29,613 bases of DNA from Lachnospiraceae bacterium (GCA_017613595.1 JAGADM010000004.1:1-29613), one strand, 5' to 3'; positions 1 to 8,585 are shown, counted from the stretch's first letter. The notes: generated by a model not told the origin, from the sequence alone. Made by a program: numbers and translations.

Positions 1-1
1 C

Positions 2-31
2 TTGACAAATCCCCCGCCGATGGGGTAAAGT
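2..31 (+). promoter_or_regulatory. Promoter of the valS T-box transcript
   Basis: A perfect -35 box TTGACA at 2-7 is followed after 18 bases by TAAAGT at 26-31. This would start transcription near 38-40, just before the T-box leader. The spacing is one base longer than ideal and the -10 box is imperfect, but the position directly upstream of a leader RNA supports it. Confidence 0.7.
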
Positions 32-39
32 ATGTCCAT

Positions 40-300
40 AATTGATTCACACAAAGGCTGAGATGAAGAGGAGTACGTTTCAACCGACCGCCAGAGAGAC
101 CGGTTCAAGGCTGAAAGACCGGTTCGGAAACGGAGGGACGGAAGTAGCTTCGGAGCTGAGATTTCGAACCCCAGTGAAGTAGAGGTCTCCGGGTAATCCC
201 GTTAACGATGAGCTGCTTAGTTGAGCGGCGTAAAGAGGCAGCATCCGCTGCGAAATAAGGTGGTACCACGACAGCCCCTCGTCCTTATACGACGAGGGGC
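40..300 (+). promoter_or_regulatory. T-box leader of valS, valine specifier
   Basis: This is a tRNA-sensing T-box leader. The diagnostic T-box sequence (AAGGTGGTACCACGA) lies at 257-271, directly before an intrinsic terminator and 54 bases before the valS start. Upstream is a long stem-rich region of stem I to stem III type, including the GAAGAGGAGTA segment at 65-75 that is common in clostridial T-boxes. The segment GTGAA-GTA-G at 175-182 sits where the specifier loop is expected, so GTA (valine) at 179-181 is the likely specifier codon. In this family uncharged tRNA pairs with the specifier and the T-box bulge, favouring the antiterminator and allowing synthetase expression. The specifier position is inferred from spacing, not from a computed fold. 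Confidence 0.93.
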
Positions 301-306
301 GTTTCT
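274..306 (+). terminator. T-box-controlled intrinsic terminator
   Basis: The arms GCCCCTCGTC (274-283) and GACGAGGGGC (291-300) form a perfect 10-bp stem with a 7-base loop, followed by GTTTCT. The 5' arm follows the T-box directly, so antiterminator and terminator are mutually exclusive, as expected for a transcriptional T-box. Confidence 0.92.
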
Positions 307-324
307 GATTTCAGGAGGTATAAT

Positions 325-2994
325 ATGAAAGAACTAGCAAAGACCTATGATCCCAAAGGGATTGAAGACAGACTGTATCAGTTCTGGCAGGACAAGAAGT
401 ATTTCCATGCCGAAGTTCGCCCGGACAAGAAGCCTTACACGATCGTAATTCCGCCGCCGAACATCACCGGACAGCTGCACATGGGCCATGCCCTTGATAA
501 CACGCTGCAGGACATCCTGATCCGTTTTAAGAGAATGCAGGGCTATGAGACACTGTGGCTTCCCGGCACCGACCACGCTTCGATCGCGACCGAGGCGAAG
601 ATCGTTGCGGCTATGGCACAGGAAGGCATCAAGAAAGAGGACATCGGCCGTGAGAAGTTCCTCGAGAGAGCATGGGAATGGAAGCGCCAGTACGGCGGCC
701 GCATCGTATCGCAGCTTAAGAAGATGGGCTCCTCCTGTGACTGGGACCGTGAGCGTTTCACGATGGATGAGGGCTGCAACAAGGCCGTTAAGGAAGTATT
801 CGTAAACCTTTACAACAAGGGTCTTATCTACCGCGGAAACCGTATCGGAAACTGGTGTCCGCACTGCCTTACGGCAATTTCCGATGCCGAGGTTAACTAT
901 GAGGATCAGGCAGGCCATTTCTGGCATTTGCGTTATCCTTATACCGACGGAAGCGGCTACATTGAGATGGCTACGACCCGTCCCGAGACGATGCTCGGCG
1001 ATACCGCCGTTGCGGTAAATCCGAACGATGAGCGCTACAAGGACTGCGTAGGCAAGATGATCACGCTTCCGCTCGTAGGCCGTCAGATCCCGGTTATCGC
1101 GGACGACTATGTTGATATGGAATTCGGTACCGGCGTAGTTAAGATTACGCCCGCACACGACCCGAACGACTATGAGGTAGGCCTTCGTCATAATCTCGAA
1201 GTAGTGAACGTTCTGACGCCCGACGCTAAGATCGTTGACGATTATCCGAAATACGCAGGAATGGACCGTTACGAAGCGCGTGAGGCCATTGTAAAGGACC
1301 TCCAGGCTTGCGGCGCGCTTACGAAGATTGAGGATTACAGCCATAACGTAGGAACGTGTTCCCGCTGCAACACGACGATCGAGCCCCGTGTTTCGATGCA
1401 GTGGTACGTAAAGATGGAGCCCCTTGCCGGACCCGCGATCGATGCGGTTAAGCAGGGCAAGACGAAGTTCGTTCCCGAGCATTTCGATAAGACGTATTAT
1501 CACTGGCTTGAGGGCATCCGCGACTGGTGTATCAGCCGTCAGCTCTGGTGGGGTCACCGGATCCCGGCATTTTACTGCGATGACTGTGGTGAGATGGTTG
1601 TAACGAAAGATGAGACCGCGATCTGTCCGAAATGCGGAAAGCCGATGCGTCAGGATCCTGATACGCTGGATACCTGGTTCAGCTCGGCACTGTGGCCGTT
1701 CTCGACGCTCGGCTGGCCCGAGAAGACGAAGGAACTTGAGTACTTCTATCCGACGAGCACGCTTGTAACCGGCTACGACATCATCTTCTTCTGGGTAATC
1801 CGTATGATGTTCTCCGGTCTTGAGCATATGGGAGAGGTTCCGTTCAAGACGGTTCTGATCCACGGTCTCGTAAGAGATTCCCAGGGCCGCAAGATGAGCA
1901 AGTCACTCGGCAACGGTATCGATCCTCTTGAAGTAATCGACAAATACGGCGCCGATGCACTCCGCTTCACGCTTGTAACCGGCAACGCGCCCGGAAACGA
2001 CATGCGTTTCTATTGGGAGCGTGTGGAGGCAAGCCGTAACTTTGCCAATAAAGTATGGAACGCAAGCCGTTTCATCATGATGAATATGGAGCAGATGGGT
2101 GAGGACGGCAAAGTAACCAACGTTGATCCCGCTTCCCTGACCGACGCCGACCGCTGGATCCTTTCGAAGGCCAACGGCCTTACGAAGGAAGTTACCGAGA
2201 ACATGGAGAACTTTGATCTTGGTATTGCCGTAGGTAAGATTTACGACTTCATCTGGGAAGAGTTCTGCGACTGGTATATCGAGATGGTTAAGCCCCGCCT
2301 GTACGGCGAGGATAAGGAATCGAAGAAGGCTGCAATCTGGACGCTTCGCACCGTTCTTACAGAGTCTCTGAAGCTTCTTCATCCGTATATGCCGTTCGTT
2401 ACCGAGGAAATCTACCGCACCTTAAAGGATGCAGAAGGCGTTCTTACCGATGACACGTCCATCATGATCTCCGCATGGCCGGAGTTCGATGCCGCTCTTG
2501 ACTTCCCGAAGGAAGAGGAAGCGGTTGAGCTTATTAAGGCAGCCGTTACCGCAATGCGTGCACGCAGAAGCGAAATGAACGTTCCGCCGTCACGTAAGGC
2601 AAAGGTATTCGTTGTTTCCGATTCGGAGCACATCCGCAGCATCTTCGAGGGAAGCGGCAGCTTCTTCGCATCCCTTGCAAGCGCAAGCGAAGTAACGGTT
2701 CAGAGTGATAAGACGGGCATCGAGCCCGATGCCGTTTCCGTAGTGATCGCCGGCGCGACCATCTACATGCCGCTTTCGGATCTTGTAGACATCGCAAAGG
2801 AAATCGAGCGTCTGCAGAAGGAAAAGGAGCGTCTGACCGGCGAGCTTGCCCGCGTAAACGGCATGCTCAGCAACGAGCGCTTTGTATCCAAGGCACCCGA
2901 GGCGAAGATCGCCGAGGAGCGCGCGAAACTTGAGAAATACACCGCGATGATGAAGCAGGTAGAGGAACAGCTTGCGCATCTCGGAAAACAGTAG
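325..2994 (+). CDS. valS: Valyl-tRNA synthetase (ValRS)
   Basis: This class I synthetase activates valine with ATP and charges tRNA-Val in the cytoplasm. The 889-aa length is normal for bacterial ValRS. The HIGH signature appears as HMGH at residues 52-55 within PPPNITGQLHMGH, and KMSKS is at residues 523-527. A WCPHC motif and the CDDC/CPKC pair before the KMSKS half resemble the zinc-binding insertions of the family. The connective-peptide editing domain fills the middle, and the C-terminus ends in the ValRS coiled coil, from about residue 820. The start is fixed by AGGAGG a few bases before ATG 325. Expression is expected to follow valine tRNA charging through the T-box immediately upstream. 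No neighbour appears co-transcribed, since a new promoter follows at 3059. Confidence 0.98.
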   Translation: MKELAKTYDPKGIEDRLYQFWQDKKYFHAEVRPDKKPYTIVIPPPNITGQLHMGHALDNTLQDILIRFKRMQGYETLWLPGTDHASIATEAKIVAAMAQEGIKKEDIGREKFLERAWEWKRQYGGRIVSQLKKMGSSCDWDRERFTMDEGCNKAVKEVFVNLYNKGLIYRGNRIGNWCPHCLTAISDAEVNYEDQAGHFWHLRYPYTDGSGYIEMATTRPETMLGDTAVAVNPNDERYKDCVGKMITLPLVGRQIPVIADDYVDMEFGTGVVKITPAHDPNDYEVGLRHNLEVVNVLTPDAKIVDDYPKYAGMDRYEAREAIVKDLQACGALTKIEDYSHNVGTCSRCNTTIEPRVSMQWYVKMEPLAGPAIDAVKQGKTKFVPEHFDKTYYHWLEGIRDWCISRQLWWGHRIPAFYCDDCGEMVVTKDETAICPKCGKPMRQDPDTLDTWFSSALWPFSTLGWPEKTKELEYFYPTSTLVTGYDIIFFWVIRMMFSGLEHMGEVPFKTVLIHGLVRDSQGRKMSKSLGNGIDPLEVIDKYGADALRFTLVTGNAPGNDMRFYWERVEASRNFANKVWNASRFIMMNMEQMGEDGKVTNVDPASLTDADRWILSKANGLTKEVTENMENFDLGIAVGKIYDFIWEEFCDWYIEMVKPRLYGEDKESKKAAIWTLRTVLTESLKLLHPYMPFVTEEIYRTLKDAEGVLTDDTSIMISAWPEFDAALDFPKEEEAVELIKAAVTAMRARRSEMNVPPSRKAKVFVVSDSEHIRSIFEGSGSFFASLASASEVTVQSDKTGIEPDAVSVVIAGATIYMPLSDLVDIAKEIERLQKEKERLTGELARVNGMLSNERFVSKAPEAKIAEERAKLEKYTAMMKQVEEQLAHLGKQ

Positions 2995-3058
2995 AGACAG
3001 CAAGGATGATCACGGTTTCGTCTGCGAATGGGATAATGCCGTGAAACTTAGGTAGTGC

Positions 3059-3087
3059 TTGATTTTTAGTGGCAGAATTGGTATCAT
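3059..3087 (+). promoter_or_regulatory. Promoter of the 3175-6862 envelope operon
   Basis: TTGATT at 3059-3064, a 17-base spacer, and TATCAT at 3082-3087 form a good sigma-A-type promoter. Transcription would begin near 3094, giving a leader of about 80 bases before the 46-aa gene. It separates this operon from valS, after which no clear terminator is visible. Confidence 0.65.
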
Positions 3088-3137
3088 ATATGCGGTATAC
3101 CCTTTCGGGGAGAACCGCGTATGACGCCGGTTCTGCC
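3071..3137. repeat. Inverted repeat across the promoter and leader
   Basis: GGCAGAA at 3071-3077 and TTCTGCC at 3131-3137 are perfect inverted repeats. Between them, GCGGT (3092-3096) pairs with ACCGC (3114-3118), and CCC (3100-3102) can pair with GGG (3107-3109). The outer left arm lies in the promoter spacer, upstream of the inferred start site. The inner hairpin could form in the leader RNA, while the outer repeat could only act in DNA or in read-through RNA. Confidence 0.4.
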
Positions 3138-3174
3138 ATTTGTCTGTAAGACGACCTGTAGGGAGGCTGAAAGA

Positions 3175-3315
3175 ATGATTAACTTTGATGAAGAAATCGC
3201 AAAATACGGCCCGAGTCTGGAAATCAGCCAGGCGGAAGAGGCGGTTCTGAGCCGCGAGATTATCGATGTGGCCGATATTATCGAGAAGATTTTGCAGGAT
3301 AAGAAAGACTCATAA
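3175..3315 (+). CDS. Small acidic hypothetical protein, 46 aa
   Basis: I do not recognise this family. The start at 3175 is chosen because GGGAGG lies at 3161-3166, 8 bases upstream. An upstream in-frame ATG at 3121 has no ribosome site and would add an unlikely extension. The protein is acidic, has no membrane segment, and looks largely helical (EEIAKYGPSLEISQAEEAVL, then a second amphipathic helix near the C-terminus). It is the first gene of the operon and ends 12 bases before the zinc-ribbon/TPR gene, so it may be a partner of that protein. That link is inference from position only. Confidence 0.75.
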   Translation: MINFDEEIAKYGPSLEISQAEEAVLSREIIDVADIIEKILQDKKDS

Positions 3316-3327
3316 GGGGAGAACGGT

Positions 3328-4779
3328 ATGATTTGTCCGAAATGCGGCGCGAACATGACGCTCAAAAAGGGTGTCTGCGCTAAATGCGGTTACGATATTG
3401 AAGTCAACCAGAAGACCCGTAAATACTCCTGCTATTACTACAACCAGGGGCTATCCAAGGCTCAGGTCCGCGACCTTTCCGGTGCGGTGGACATGCTGAA
3501 CCGCGCGCTCAAAGTAAGCAAGAAGAACGTTGACGCGAGAAACCTCCTCGGCCTGATCTACTTTGAGATGGGCGAGGTGGCGCTGGCAATCCGCGAGTGG
3601 ATCATCAGCAAGAGTTTTTTGGAGGAGAATAATCCGGCGACCCGTTATCTGCAGATGCTGCAGAATAACACGACCAAGGTTGAGAATTACAATAACGCGA
3701 TCCGCAAATACAATGCGGCGGTCGAGCTTGCGAAACAAGGCGGAGACGACCTGGCGCTGATCCAGTTAAAGAAGGCGGTACAGCTGAACCCGAAGTATGT
3801 CCGGGCATGGCAGCTGCTGGCGCTTCTTTACATGCGGAACGGCGACAATGACCGCGCGAGAAGGTGTCTGAAGAGGACGCTTTCGATTGATATAGCCAAT
3901 ACGACTTCCATCGGTTACCTGAAGGAAATCCGTAAGATCAAGCGGATGGGACGGCAGATTCAGATCTCCGTAACGGATAATGCGGAGGTTACGCCCGACA
4001 GCGAAGAAATGAAGGGCGAGGCTAATGTTTCCATTACGCCGAGCTTCCGGTATGCGGAGGATAAGCCCGACTACCGGTCGTTCATATGCCTTTGTGTCGG
4101 TCTTTTTGCCGGCATTCTGTTCGTGTTCTTCCTTGTCATCCCGAGCGTAAAGACCGGTATGCAGGAAGAGTTCAAGCAGAAGCAGATTTCGCTTGCGGAA
4201 CAGCAGTCGAGTTACCTGGCGGAGATTGACGCTCTTGAGAAGAACAACGAGTCGCTGCAGTCCAGACTGGAGATGCAGGAACTCGAACTCGAAGCGAAGC
4301 AGGATGAACTGGAAAGTGCTGCGGGCCGTGCCGGCGGCGCCAACGTGTTCAGCATGGTGGAATATTATCTGAAGATGCGGAATTCCGGGGATTCCTCGCG
4401 TATGAACCTGTATATTCTGCAGACAAGACTTCGTAAGATCTCGCAGCAGGAGATGTCCAACGCGAGCGTAAAATCCATCGTAGCCATGGTGGAGAAGAGT
4501 TATCCGGATGTTCATAATGTTACCATGACAAGCGCGGAACTTCATGCGGAAGGCGTGACGCTCTTCTCGAGCGAGCGTTTCGGCGACGCGCTCGAGTTCT
4601 TCGTATGCGCATATGAGAAGTCTCCGGATAATGAGAAAAACCTGTTTTATATGGCAAGAAGCTATCAGTTTACCGGTGATACCGTCAATGCGAAGAAATA
4701 CTTCAACGAGTATAAGGAACGGTTCCCGGAAGGCGTATATTATTACACCGTGGAGGATCAGCTGAAGAAGCTTCAGTAG
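3328..4779 (+). CDS. Zinc-ribbon, TPR, single-pass membrane protein
   Basis: The N-terminus is a short zinc ribbon with CPKC at residues 3-6 and CAKC at 17-20. A block of tetratricopeptide-like helices follows at about residues 38-200, with one clear repeat in AVQLNPKYVRAWQLLALLYM. A single membrane span lies at about 252-273, followed by a coiled coil to about 335 and further TPR-like helices near the C-terminus (AEGVTLFSSERFGDALEFF). The topology suggests a cytoplasmic zinc-ribbon/TPR half and an extracellular coiled-coil/TPR half, so it may be a scaffold bridging the membrane. No catalytic motif is visible. It lies in the operon ahead of a phosphodiester-glycosidase-type protein, which points to envelope work. 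The exact function is unknown. Confidence 0.88.
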   Translation: MICPKCGANMTLKKGVCAKCGYDIEVNQKTRKYSCYYYNQGLSKAQVRDLSGAVDMLNRALKVSKKNVDARNLLGLIYFEMGEVALAIREWIISKSFLEENNPATRYLQMLQNNTTKVENYNNAIRKYNAAVELAKQGGDDLALIQLKKAVQLNPKYVRAWQLLALLYMRNGDNDRARRCLKRTLSIDIANTTSIGYLKEIRKIKRMGRQIQISVTDNAEVTPDSEEMKGEANVSITPSFRYAEDKPDYRSFICLCVGLFAGILFVFFLVIPSVKTGMQEEFKQKQISLAEQQSSYLAEIDALEKNNESLQSRLEMQELELEAKQDELESAAGRAGGANVFSMVEYYLKMRNSGDSSRMNLYILQTRLRKISQQEMSNASVKSIVAMVEKSYPDVHNVTMTSAELHAEGVTLFSSERFGDALEFFVCAYEKSPDNEKNLFYMARSYQFTGDTVNAKKYFNEYKERFPEGVYYYTVEDQLKKLQ

Positions 4780-4789
4780 TGGGGGAAGT

Positions 4790-5890
4790 ATGAGAAAGAA
4801 GCATTGTTCTTATAAGACAATTGCAGCAAGAATCGGCATCGTAATCGGCATTACGGTGCTTTTTCTCGTTATCACTTTGTTCTCGGTCCTGCTGATTGTC
4901 AACTACGGACCGAGCCAGCGCGCGCATAAGCTTTTCGTAAAATCGGTCCGCGAGACAAGCGCAATCGGCTTTCTGGCAAACTGGTTTACAACCGATGAGG
5001 AACTGGAGCAGATATTGAAGGGCAATACGATCGAGGATATCGAAGAGATTACCGATGTCAATCTGATCCATATTCCGACGCAGGCGCCGGAAGGCCCGAC
5101 AACACCGCCCGAACCGGTTAAGATCATCGAGTATCTTGAGAACGGTGAGGAGCGCGTCGTTACGAAGGCAAGCGACGGACATGTCTATGACCATCTTATT
5201 TCCGATGAGGACGGCATCATTATCTGTGAGGTGTTCGGATCCACATACCGCGGTCATATGATGATCGTACAGGATCCTTCCCGCGTATTTGTCGGTGTAT
5301 GTAAGAATATCGGTAATCCCAATGCGGGAGGACAGAAGGTTTCCCAGATCATGGAGCGCTACGGTGCCGTTGCGGCGACCAACGCAGGCGGTTTCGATGA
5401 CCCGAACGGTCAGGGCTCCGGAACGATACCGCTCGGATTTGTCTACTCCGAAGGAAAGCGCGTGTACAGCGGCGGAGCGGATCTTCTGATCGGCTTTGAC
5501 AAGAACAATGTTCTTGTGGTCGGGGAAATGTCAACGAGTAAGGCCGATTCGCTCGGCATCCGTGATGCGGTTACTTTCCGCCCGGCGCTGATCGTCAACG
5601 GACAGCCGGCTAAGATTTCCGGTACCGGAGGCGGACTTAACCCGCGTACGGCAATCGGACAGAGAGCGGACGGAGCGGTTCTTCTGCTTTGTATTGACGG
5701 CCGTCAGGCCAATTCGCTCGGTGCGACATATGCCGATCTGATTGAGATTTTTCTGGATTTTGAAGCGGTTAACGCAGCCAACCTTGACGGCGGCAGTTCC
5801 GCGCTGATGATGTATAAGGGCAAGGACGTTTCAAGCCGTTCCAACCTGATCAGCGACCGATATCTTCCGACAACGATTCTGGTGAGGTAG
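4790..5890 (+). CDS. Phosphodiester glycosidase (NAGPA-like) family protein
   Basis: The protein has an N-terminal membrane span at about residues 14-38, so it is anchored and acts outside the cell. The rest matches the NAGPA/DUF2233 fold often annotated as exopolysaccharide biosynthesis or phosphodiester glycosidase. The visible family marks are NAGGFDD at 198-204, NPRTAIG at 284-290 and NLDGGSS at 331-337. Family members remove sugars linked through phosphodiesters, for example the mammalian uncovering enzyme, and bacterial members are linked to wall or capsule polymers. The substrate here is not evident. The start follows GGGGGA at 4781-4786, 10 bases after the upstream stop, and the next gene begins 6 bases after this one, so the genes are co-transcribed. 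Confidence 0.9.
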   Translation: MRKKHCSYKTIAARIGIVIGITVLFLVITLFSVLLIVNYGPSQRAHKLFVKSVRETSAIGFLANWFTTDEELEQILKGNTIEDIEEITDVNLIHIPTQAPEGPTTPPEPVKIIEYLENGEERVVTKASDGHVYDHLISDEDGIIICEVFGSTYRGHMMIVQDPSRVFVGVCKNIGNPNAGGQKVSQIMERYGAVAATNAGGFDDPNGQGSGTIPLGFVYSEGKRVYSGGADLLIGFDKNNVLVVGEMSTSKADSLGIRDAVTFRPALIVNGQPAKISGTGGGLNPRTAIGQRADGAVLLLCIDGRQANSLGATYADLIEIFLDFEAVNAANLDGGSSALMMYKGKDVSSRSNLISDRYLPTTILVR

Positions 5891-5896
5891 CAGGCT

Positions 5897-6862
5897 ATGA
5901 GACGAAAGAAAAAAACGCTGAGCCGTTTCTGGATCGGCGTGCTGATTTACGCCGGCGTGCTTCTGATCGCCATGCTTGTTGTGGATGACCTTCTTTGGAC
6001 GAAGCTCGAACGGTATGAAATAACCGAAGAGAAGAAAGAGCGTGACCAGCGCGCCAAGATTGCGAAGGCCGCGGAGGAGCGGAGACAGCAGACCCCGACT
6101 CCGACCCCGAGTCCGACGCCGACTCCCGAGCCGATCATTCTGGAAACCGTAAAACTGGTTAAGCCGGCCGAAATGACCTGCTACATCGACGGAGTGGAAT
6201 ATGCGGACGGCGTGTGGGAGACGGAAGAGGATACGGAAACATTTGCCGGCCTCATCGCGGTGACCGGACAGTATTCCGAGTATGAAGGCGTTTTAGACGG
6301 GCTGATCCCGCAGCGCGAGAGTACGGTCGTAACGATTGAAAAAGGCAAGGGAATCGCCTTCCTCGACCGTGACGGAACATACCTGACCGCCAAGGAGTCG
6401 ACAACGGAGATCGAAGTGGACGGACAGATGCGAAGGATCCGTCAGCTGACATGTCCTTATTACAATAACCTTTCCGAGTACGAGACGATGACGGAAAAGG
6501 GCTTTGACTTCCTTACGAAGTTCTGTCTGTTCGTTTCGAGGGACAAGCAGGCATCGGAGATGAAGCCGTATTTTCCGAAGAACTCGAAATACTATACCGT
6601 AATCGCGTCGCTTGACAACTCCTGGTTCAACGGTCACAATAAGCCGCCGACATACACGAACAAGACAGTTCGCGAGTATATCGGATACGGCGATTCCGTT
6701 ATCTATATGGATCTGACGATGCATCAGAGCTTTGTCGCGTCATGGACGGGACAGCAGTTCGATTCCGAGGTCGGCCATCCGATCTGGTTCGTGAAGATCG
6801 ACGGCGAATGGAAGGTAGCTTCGATCATCTTCAGCAGCCAGGAAACGATTGAGCAGAATTGA
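5897..6862 (+). CDS. Membrane-anchored orphan protein with Thr/Pro linker
   Basis: A basic N-terminus (MRRKKK) precedes a membrane span at about residues 12-30, then a charged helix rich in Lys, Glu and Arg, then a Thr/Pro spacer at 66-79, then an extracellular domain of about 240 residues that I do not recognise. The linker suggests the domain is held away from the membrane in the wall layer. The domain is rich in aromatic residues and beta-type segments and has only two obvious cysteines (TCYIDG and TCPYYN), plus one in KFCLF. No catalytic motif stands out. It is the last gene of the operon, 6 bases after the phosphodiester-glycosidase gene and just before a terminator, so it may act on the same polymer. 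Confidence 0.85.
   Translation: MRRKKKTLSRFWIGVLIYAGVLLIAMLVVDDLLWTKLERYEITEEKKERDQRAKIAKAAEERRQQTPTPTPSPTPTPEPIILETVKLVKPAEMTCYIDGVEYADGVWETEEDTETFAGLIAVTGQYSEYEGVLDGLIPQRESTVVTIEKGKGIAFLDRDGTYLTAKESTTEIEVDGQMRRIRQLTCPYYNNLSEYETMTEKGFDFLTKFCLFVSRDKQASEMKPYFPKNSKYYTVIASLDNSWFNGHNKPPTYTNKTVREYIGYGDSVIYMDLTMHQSFVASWTGQQFDSEVGHPIWFVKIDGEWKVASIIFSSQETIEQN
6092..6133 (+). repeat. Thr/Pro codon repeat (linker)
   Basis: These 42 bases encode TPTPTPSPTPTPEP with nearly identical ACT/ACC/ACG-CCG codons, giving a short tandem DNA repeat. Such runs can change length by slippage, always in units that keep the frame if six bases are gained or lost. Confidence 0.75.
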
Positions 6863-6876
6863 TAACGTACATAGAG

Positions 6877-6911
6877 ACGCCCGCCGCGGAGAGAATCCGG
6901 AAGGGCGTTTT
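6877..6911 (+). terminator. Terminator of the envelope operon
   Basis: ACGCCC (6877-6882) and GGGCGT (6903-6908) form the closing stem with a further short CCG/CGG pairing inside, followed by TTTTCTTTG. It lies 15 bases after the stop codon and before the nifS promoter. Confidence 0.75.
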
Positions 6912-6929
6912 CTTTGACTTATAAACCTA

Positions 6930-6958
6930 TTGACACAGTAGGTAAAAGGGTATATAAT
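6930..6958 (+). promoter_or_regulatory. Consensus promoter of nifS-nifU
   Basis: TTGACA at 6930-6935, a 17-base spacer, and TATAAT at 6953-6958 match the sigma-A consensus perfectly. The start site would be near 6965, leaving a very short leader of about 25 bases before the GTG start. There is no room for a riboswitch, and no IscR-like gene is visible in the window. Confidence 0.93.
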
Positions 6959-6989
6959 CAAAGCGACAGTAGAGAAGGGAGAACAAAAC

Positions 6990-8174
6990 GTGATATACGC
7001 AGATAACGCAGCAACAACGAAGATGAGTAAAGAAGCCCTTAGAGTGATGGTTTCCGTTATGGAGGAGACGTACGGCAATCCGTCCAGTCTGTACAGCATC
7101 GGGCAGCGCGCCAAGGAAGTGCTGGAGCAGGCACGTGCCGATGTAGCGGCCGTGATCGGAGCTGGGGCAAAGGAGATTACCTTCACTTCCGGCGGCAGCG
7201 AGGCGGACAATCAGGCAATCCGGACGGCGGCATTACTCGGTGCGGCAAAGGGTAAGAAACATATCATATCGTCCGCATTTGAGCATCACGCGGTACTTCA
7301 TACATTGGATAAACTATCAAAAGAAGGTTTTGAGATAATGCTCCTGCCGGTACACGAGAACGGAATTGTCGTTCCGCAGGAGGTGGAAGAGGCAATCCGC
7401 GAAGATACCTGCCTTGTGACGATCATGTTCGCGAATAACGAAATCGGAACGATTCAGCCGATCCGTGAGATCGGAAGCATATGCCGCAGTAGGGGTGTAC
7501 TTTTTCACACGGATGCGGTGCAGGCGGTCGGACATCTGCCGATCAATGTCGCCACGGACAACATCGATCTTCTTTCCGCTTCCGGCCACAAGTTCCACGG
7601 GCCGAAAGGCGTCGGATTCCTGTATGCGCGTAAGGGCATCAGACTCATCAATCTGATCGAGGGCGGCGCACAGGAGCGCGGCAAGCGCGCCGGTACGGAA
7701 AATGTGCCCGGTATCGCGGCAATGGCAGCAGCGCTTAAGGAAAGCGCGGCCTCCATGGAGAAGGCGTCGGCGGTAACGAAGGCAAGAAGAGACCGTCTGA
7801 TTGCAGGCCTTTCCGAAATTCCGCATGCGGCACTGAACGGCGACGCCGTAAGGAGACTTCCCGGAAATGTAAGCTTCTGCTTTGAGGGAATCGAAGGAGA
7901 ATCGCTCCTGTTACTGCTAGATGATAAAGGAATCATGGCTTCTTCCGGAAGCGCCTGCACATCCGGTTCGCTTGATCCGAGCCATGTACTGCTTGCGATC
8001 GGAAGAGTGCATGACGTGGCGCACGGTTCGCTTCGGCTGACGATCAACGAGGAAACGAGCGATGAGGATATCGAGAACATTATTACCGCGGTGAAAGAAG
8101 TGGTTTCCTATCTGCGCGGATTCTCGCCGGTATGGCGCGATCTGACCGAAGGAAAAACAAAGCACATTTTATAG
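6990..8174 (+). CDS. nifS: Cysteine desulfurase, NifS/IscS class I
   Basis: This PLP enzyme converts cysteine to alanine and passes the sulfur as a persulfide to the scaffold protein for Fe-S cluster assembly. The N-terminus YADNAATTKMS is typical of the family. The PLP-binding lysine is K201 in SASGHKFHGPKG, and the sulfur-accepting cysteine is C323 in the flexible loop SSGSACTSGSLDPSHVL, which is the class I form. The 394-aa length is normal. The start is GTG at 6990, about 10 bases after GAAGGGA at 6974-6980; the next residues IYADNAA begin exactly where family members start. The nifU scaffold gene follows 21 bases downstream, so the pair forms a two-gene Fe-S assembly unit. Confidence 0.97.
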   Translation: MIYADNAATTKMSKEALRVMVSVMEETYGNPSSLYSIGQRAKEVLEQARADVAAVIGAGAKEITFTSGGSEADNQAIRTAALLGAAKGKKHIISSAFEHHAVLHTLDKLSKEGFEIMLLPVHENGIVVPQEVEEAIREDTCLVTIMFANNEIGTIQPIREIGSICRSRGVLFHTDAVQAVGHLPINVATDNIDLLSASGHKFHGPKGVGFLYARKGIRLINLIEGGAQERGKRAGTENVPGIAAMAAALKESAASMEKASAVTKARRDRLIAGLSEIPHAALNGDAVRRLPGNVSFCFEGIEGESLLLLLDDKGIMASSGSACTSGSLDPSHVLLAIGRVHDVAHGSLRLTINEETSDEDIENIITAVKEVVSYLRGFSPVWRDLTEGKTKHIL

Positions 8175-8195
8175 AATGAGATCGGAGGAACAGAT

Positions 8196-8585
8196 ATGGC
8201 TTTATACAGTGAAAAGGTGATGGATCATTTCCGCAATCCGAGAAATGTCGGAGTGATCGAGGATGCGAACGGAATCGGTGAAGTCGGCAACGCCAAATGC
8301 GGCGACATCATGAAGATGTACCTGAAGATAGAAAATGACATCGTAGAGGACGTAAAGTTTGAAACCTTCGGCTGCGGAAGCGCAATCGCGTCAAGCTCCA
8401 TGGCAACCGAAATGATCAAAGGAAAGCCTCTTTCCGAGGCGATGCAGCTTACGAATAAGGCAGTGGCGGAGGCGCTTGACGGACTGCCGGATTATAAGAT
8501 GCACTGTTCCGTGCTTGCCGAGGAGGCAATCCGCAACGCCATCGATGACTATTACAAGAAGAAAGAACAGAATGCGGACGGCTGA
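8196..8585 (+). CDS. nifU: Fe-S cluster scaffold protein, NifU/IscU N-terminal type
   Basis: This is the scaffold on which the [2Fe-2S] cluster is built from sulfur delivered by NifS. The three conserved cysteines are present: C35 in AKCGDIM (with the conserved D37), C60 in FGCGSAIASSS, and C104 in HCSVLAEEA. At 129 aa it carries only the IscU-type domain and lacks the ferredoxin and C-terminal domains of full NifU, the usual form in clostridia. The Asp after the first cysteine, together with the absence of a SufU-type insertion, argues for the NifU/IscU type. A GGAGGA ribosome site lies at 8182-8187. It is the last gene before a strong bidirectional terminator. Confidence 0.96.
   Translation: MALYSEKVMDHFRNPRNVGVIEDANGIGEVGNAKCGDIMKMYLKIENDIVEDVKFETFGCGSAIASSSMATEMIKGKPLSEAMQLTNKAVAEALDGLPDYKMHCSVLAEEAIRNAIDDYYKKKEQNADG

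Noticed and set aside
334..1863. A 509-codon open frame antisense to valS
   Set aside because: It opposes a certain gene, has no ribosome site or recognisable domain, and long antisense frames arise from the codon bias of the real gene.
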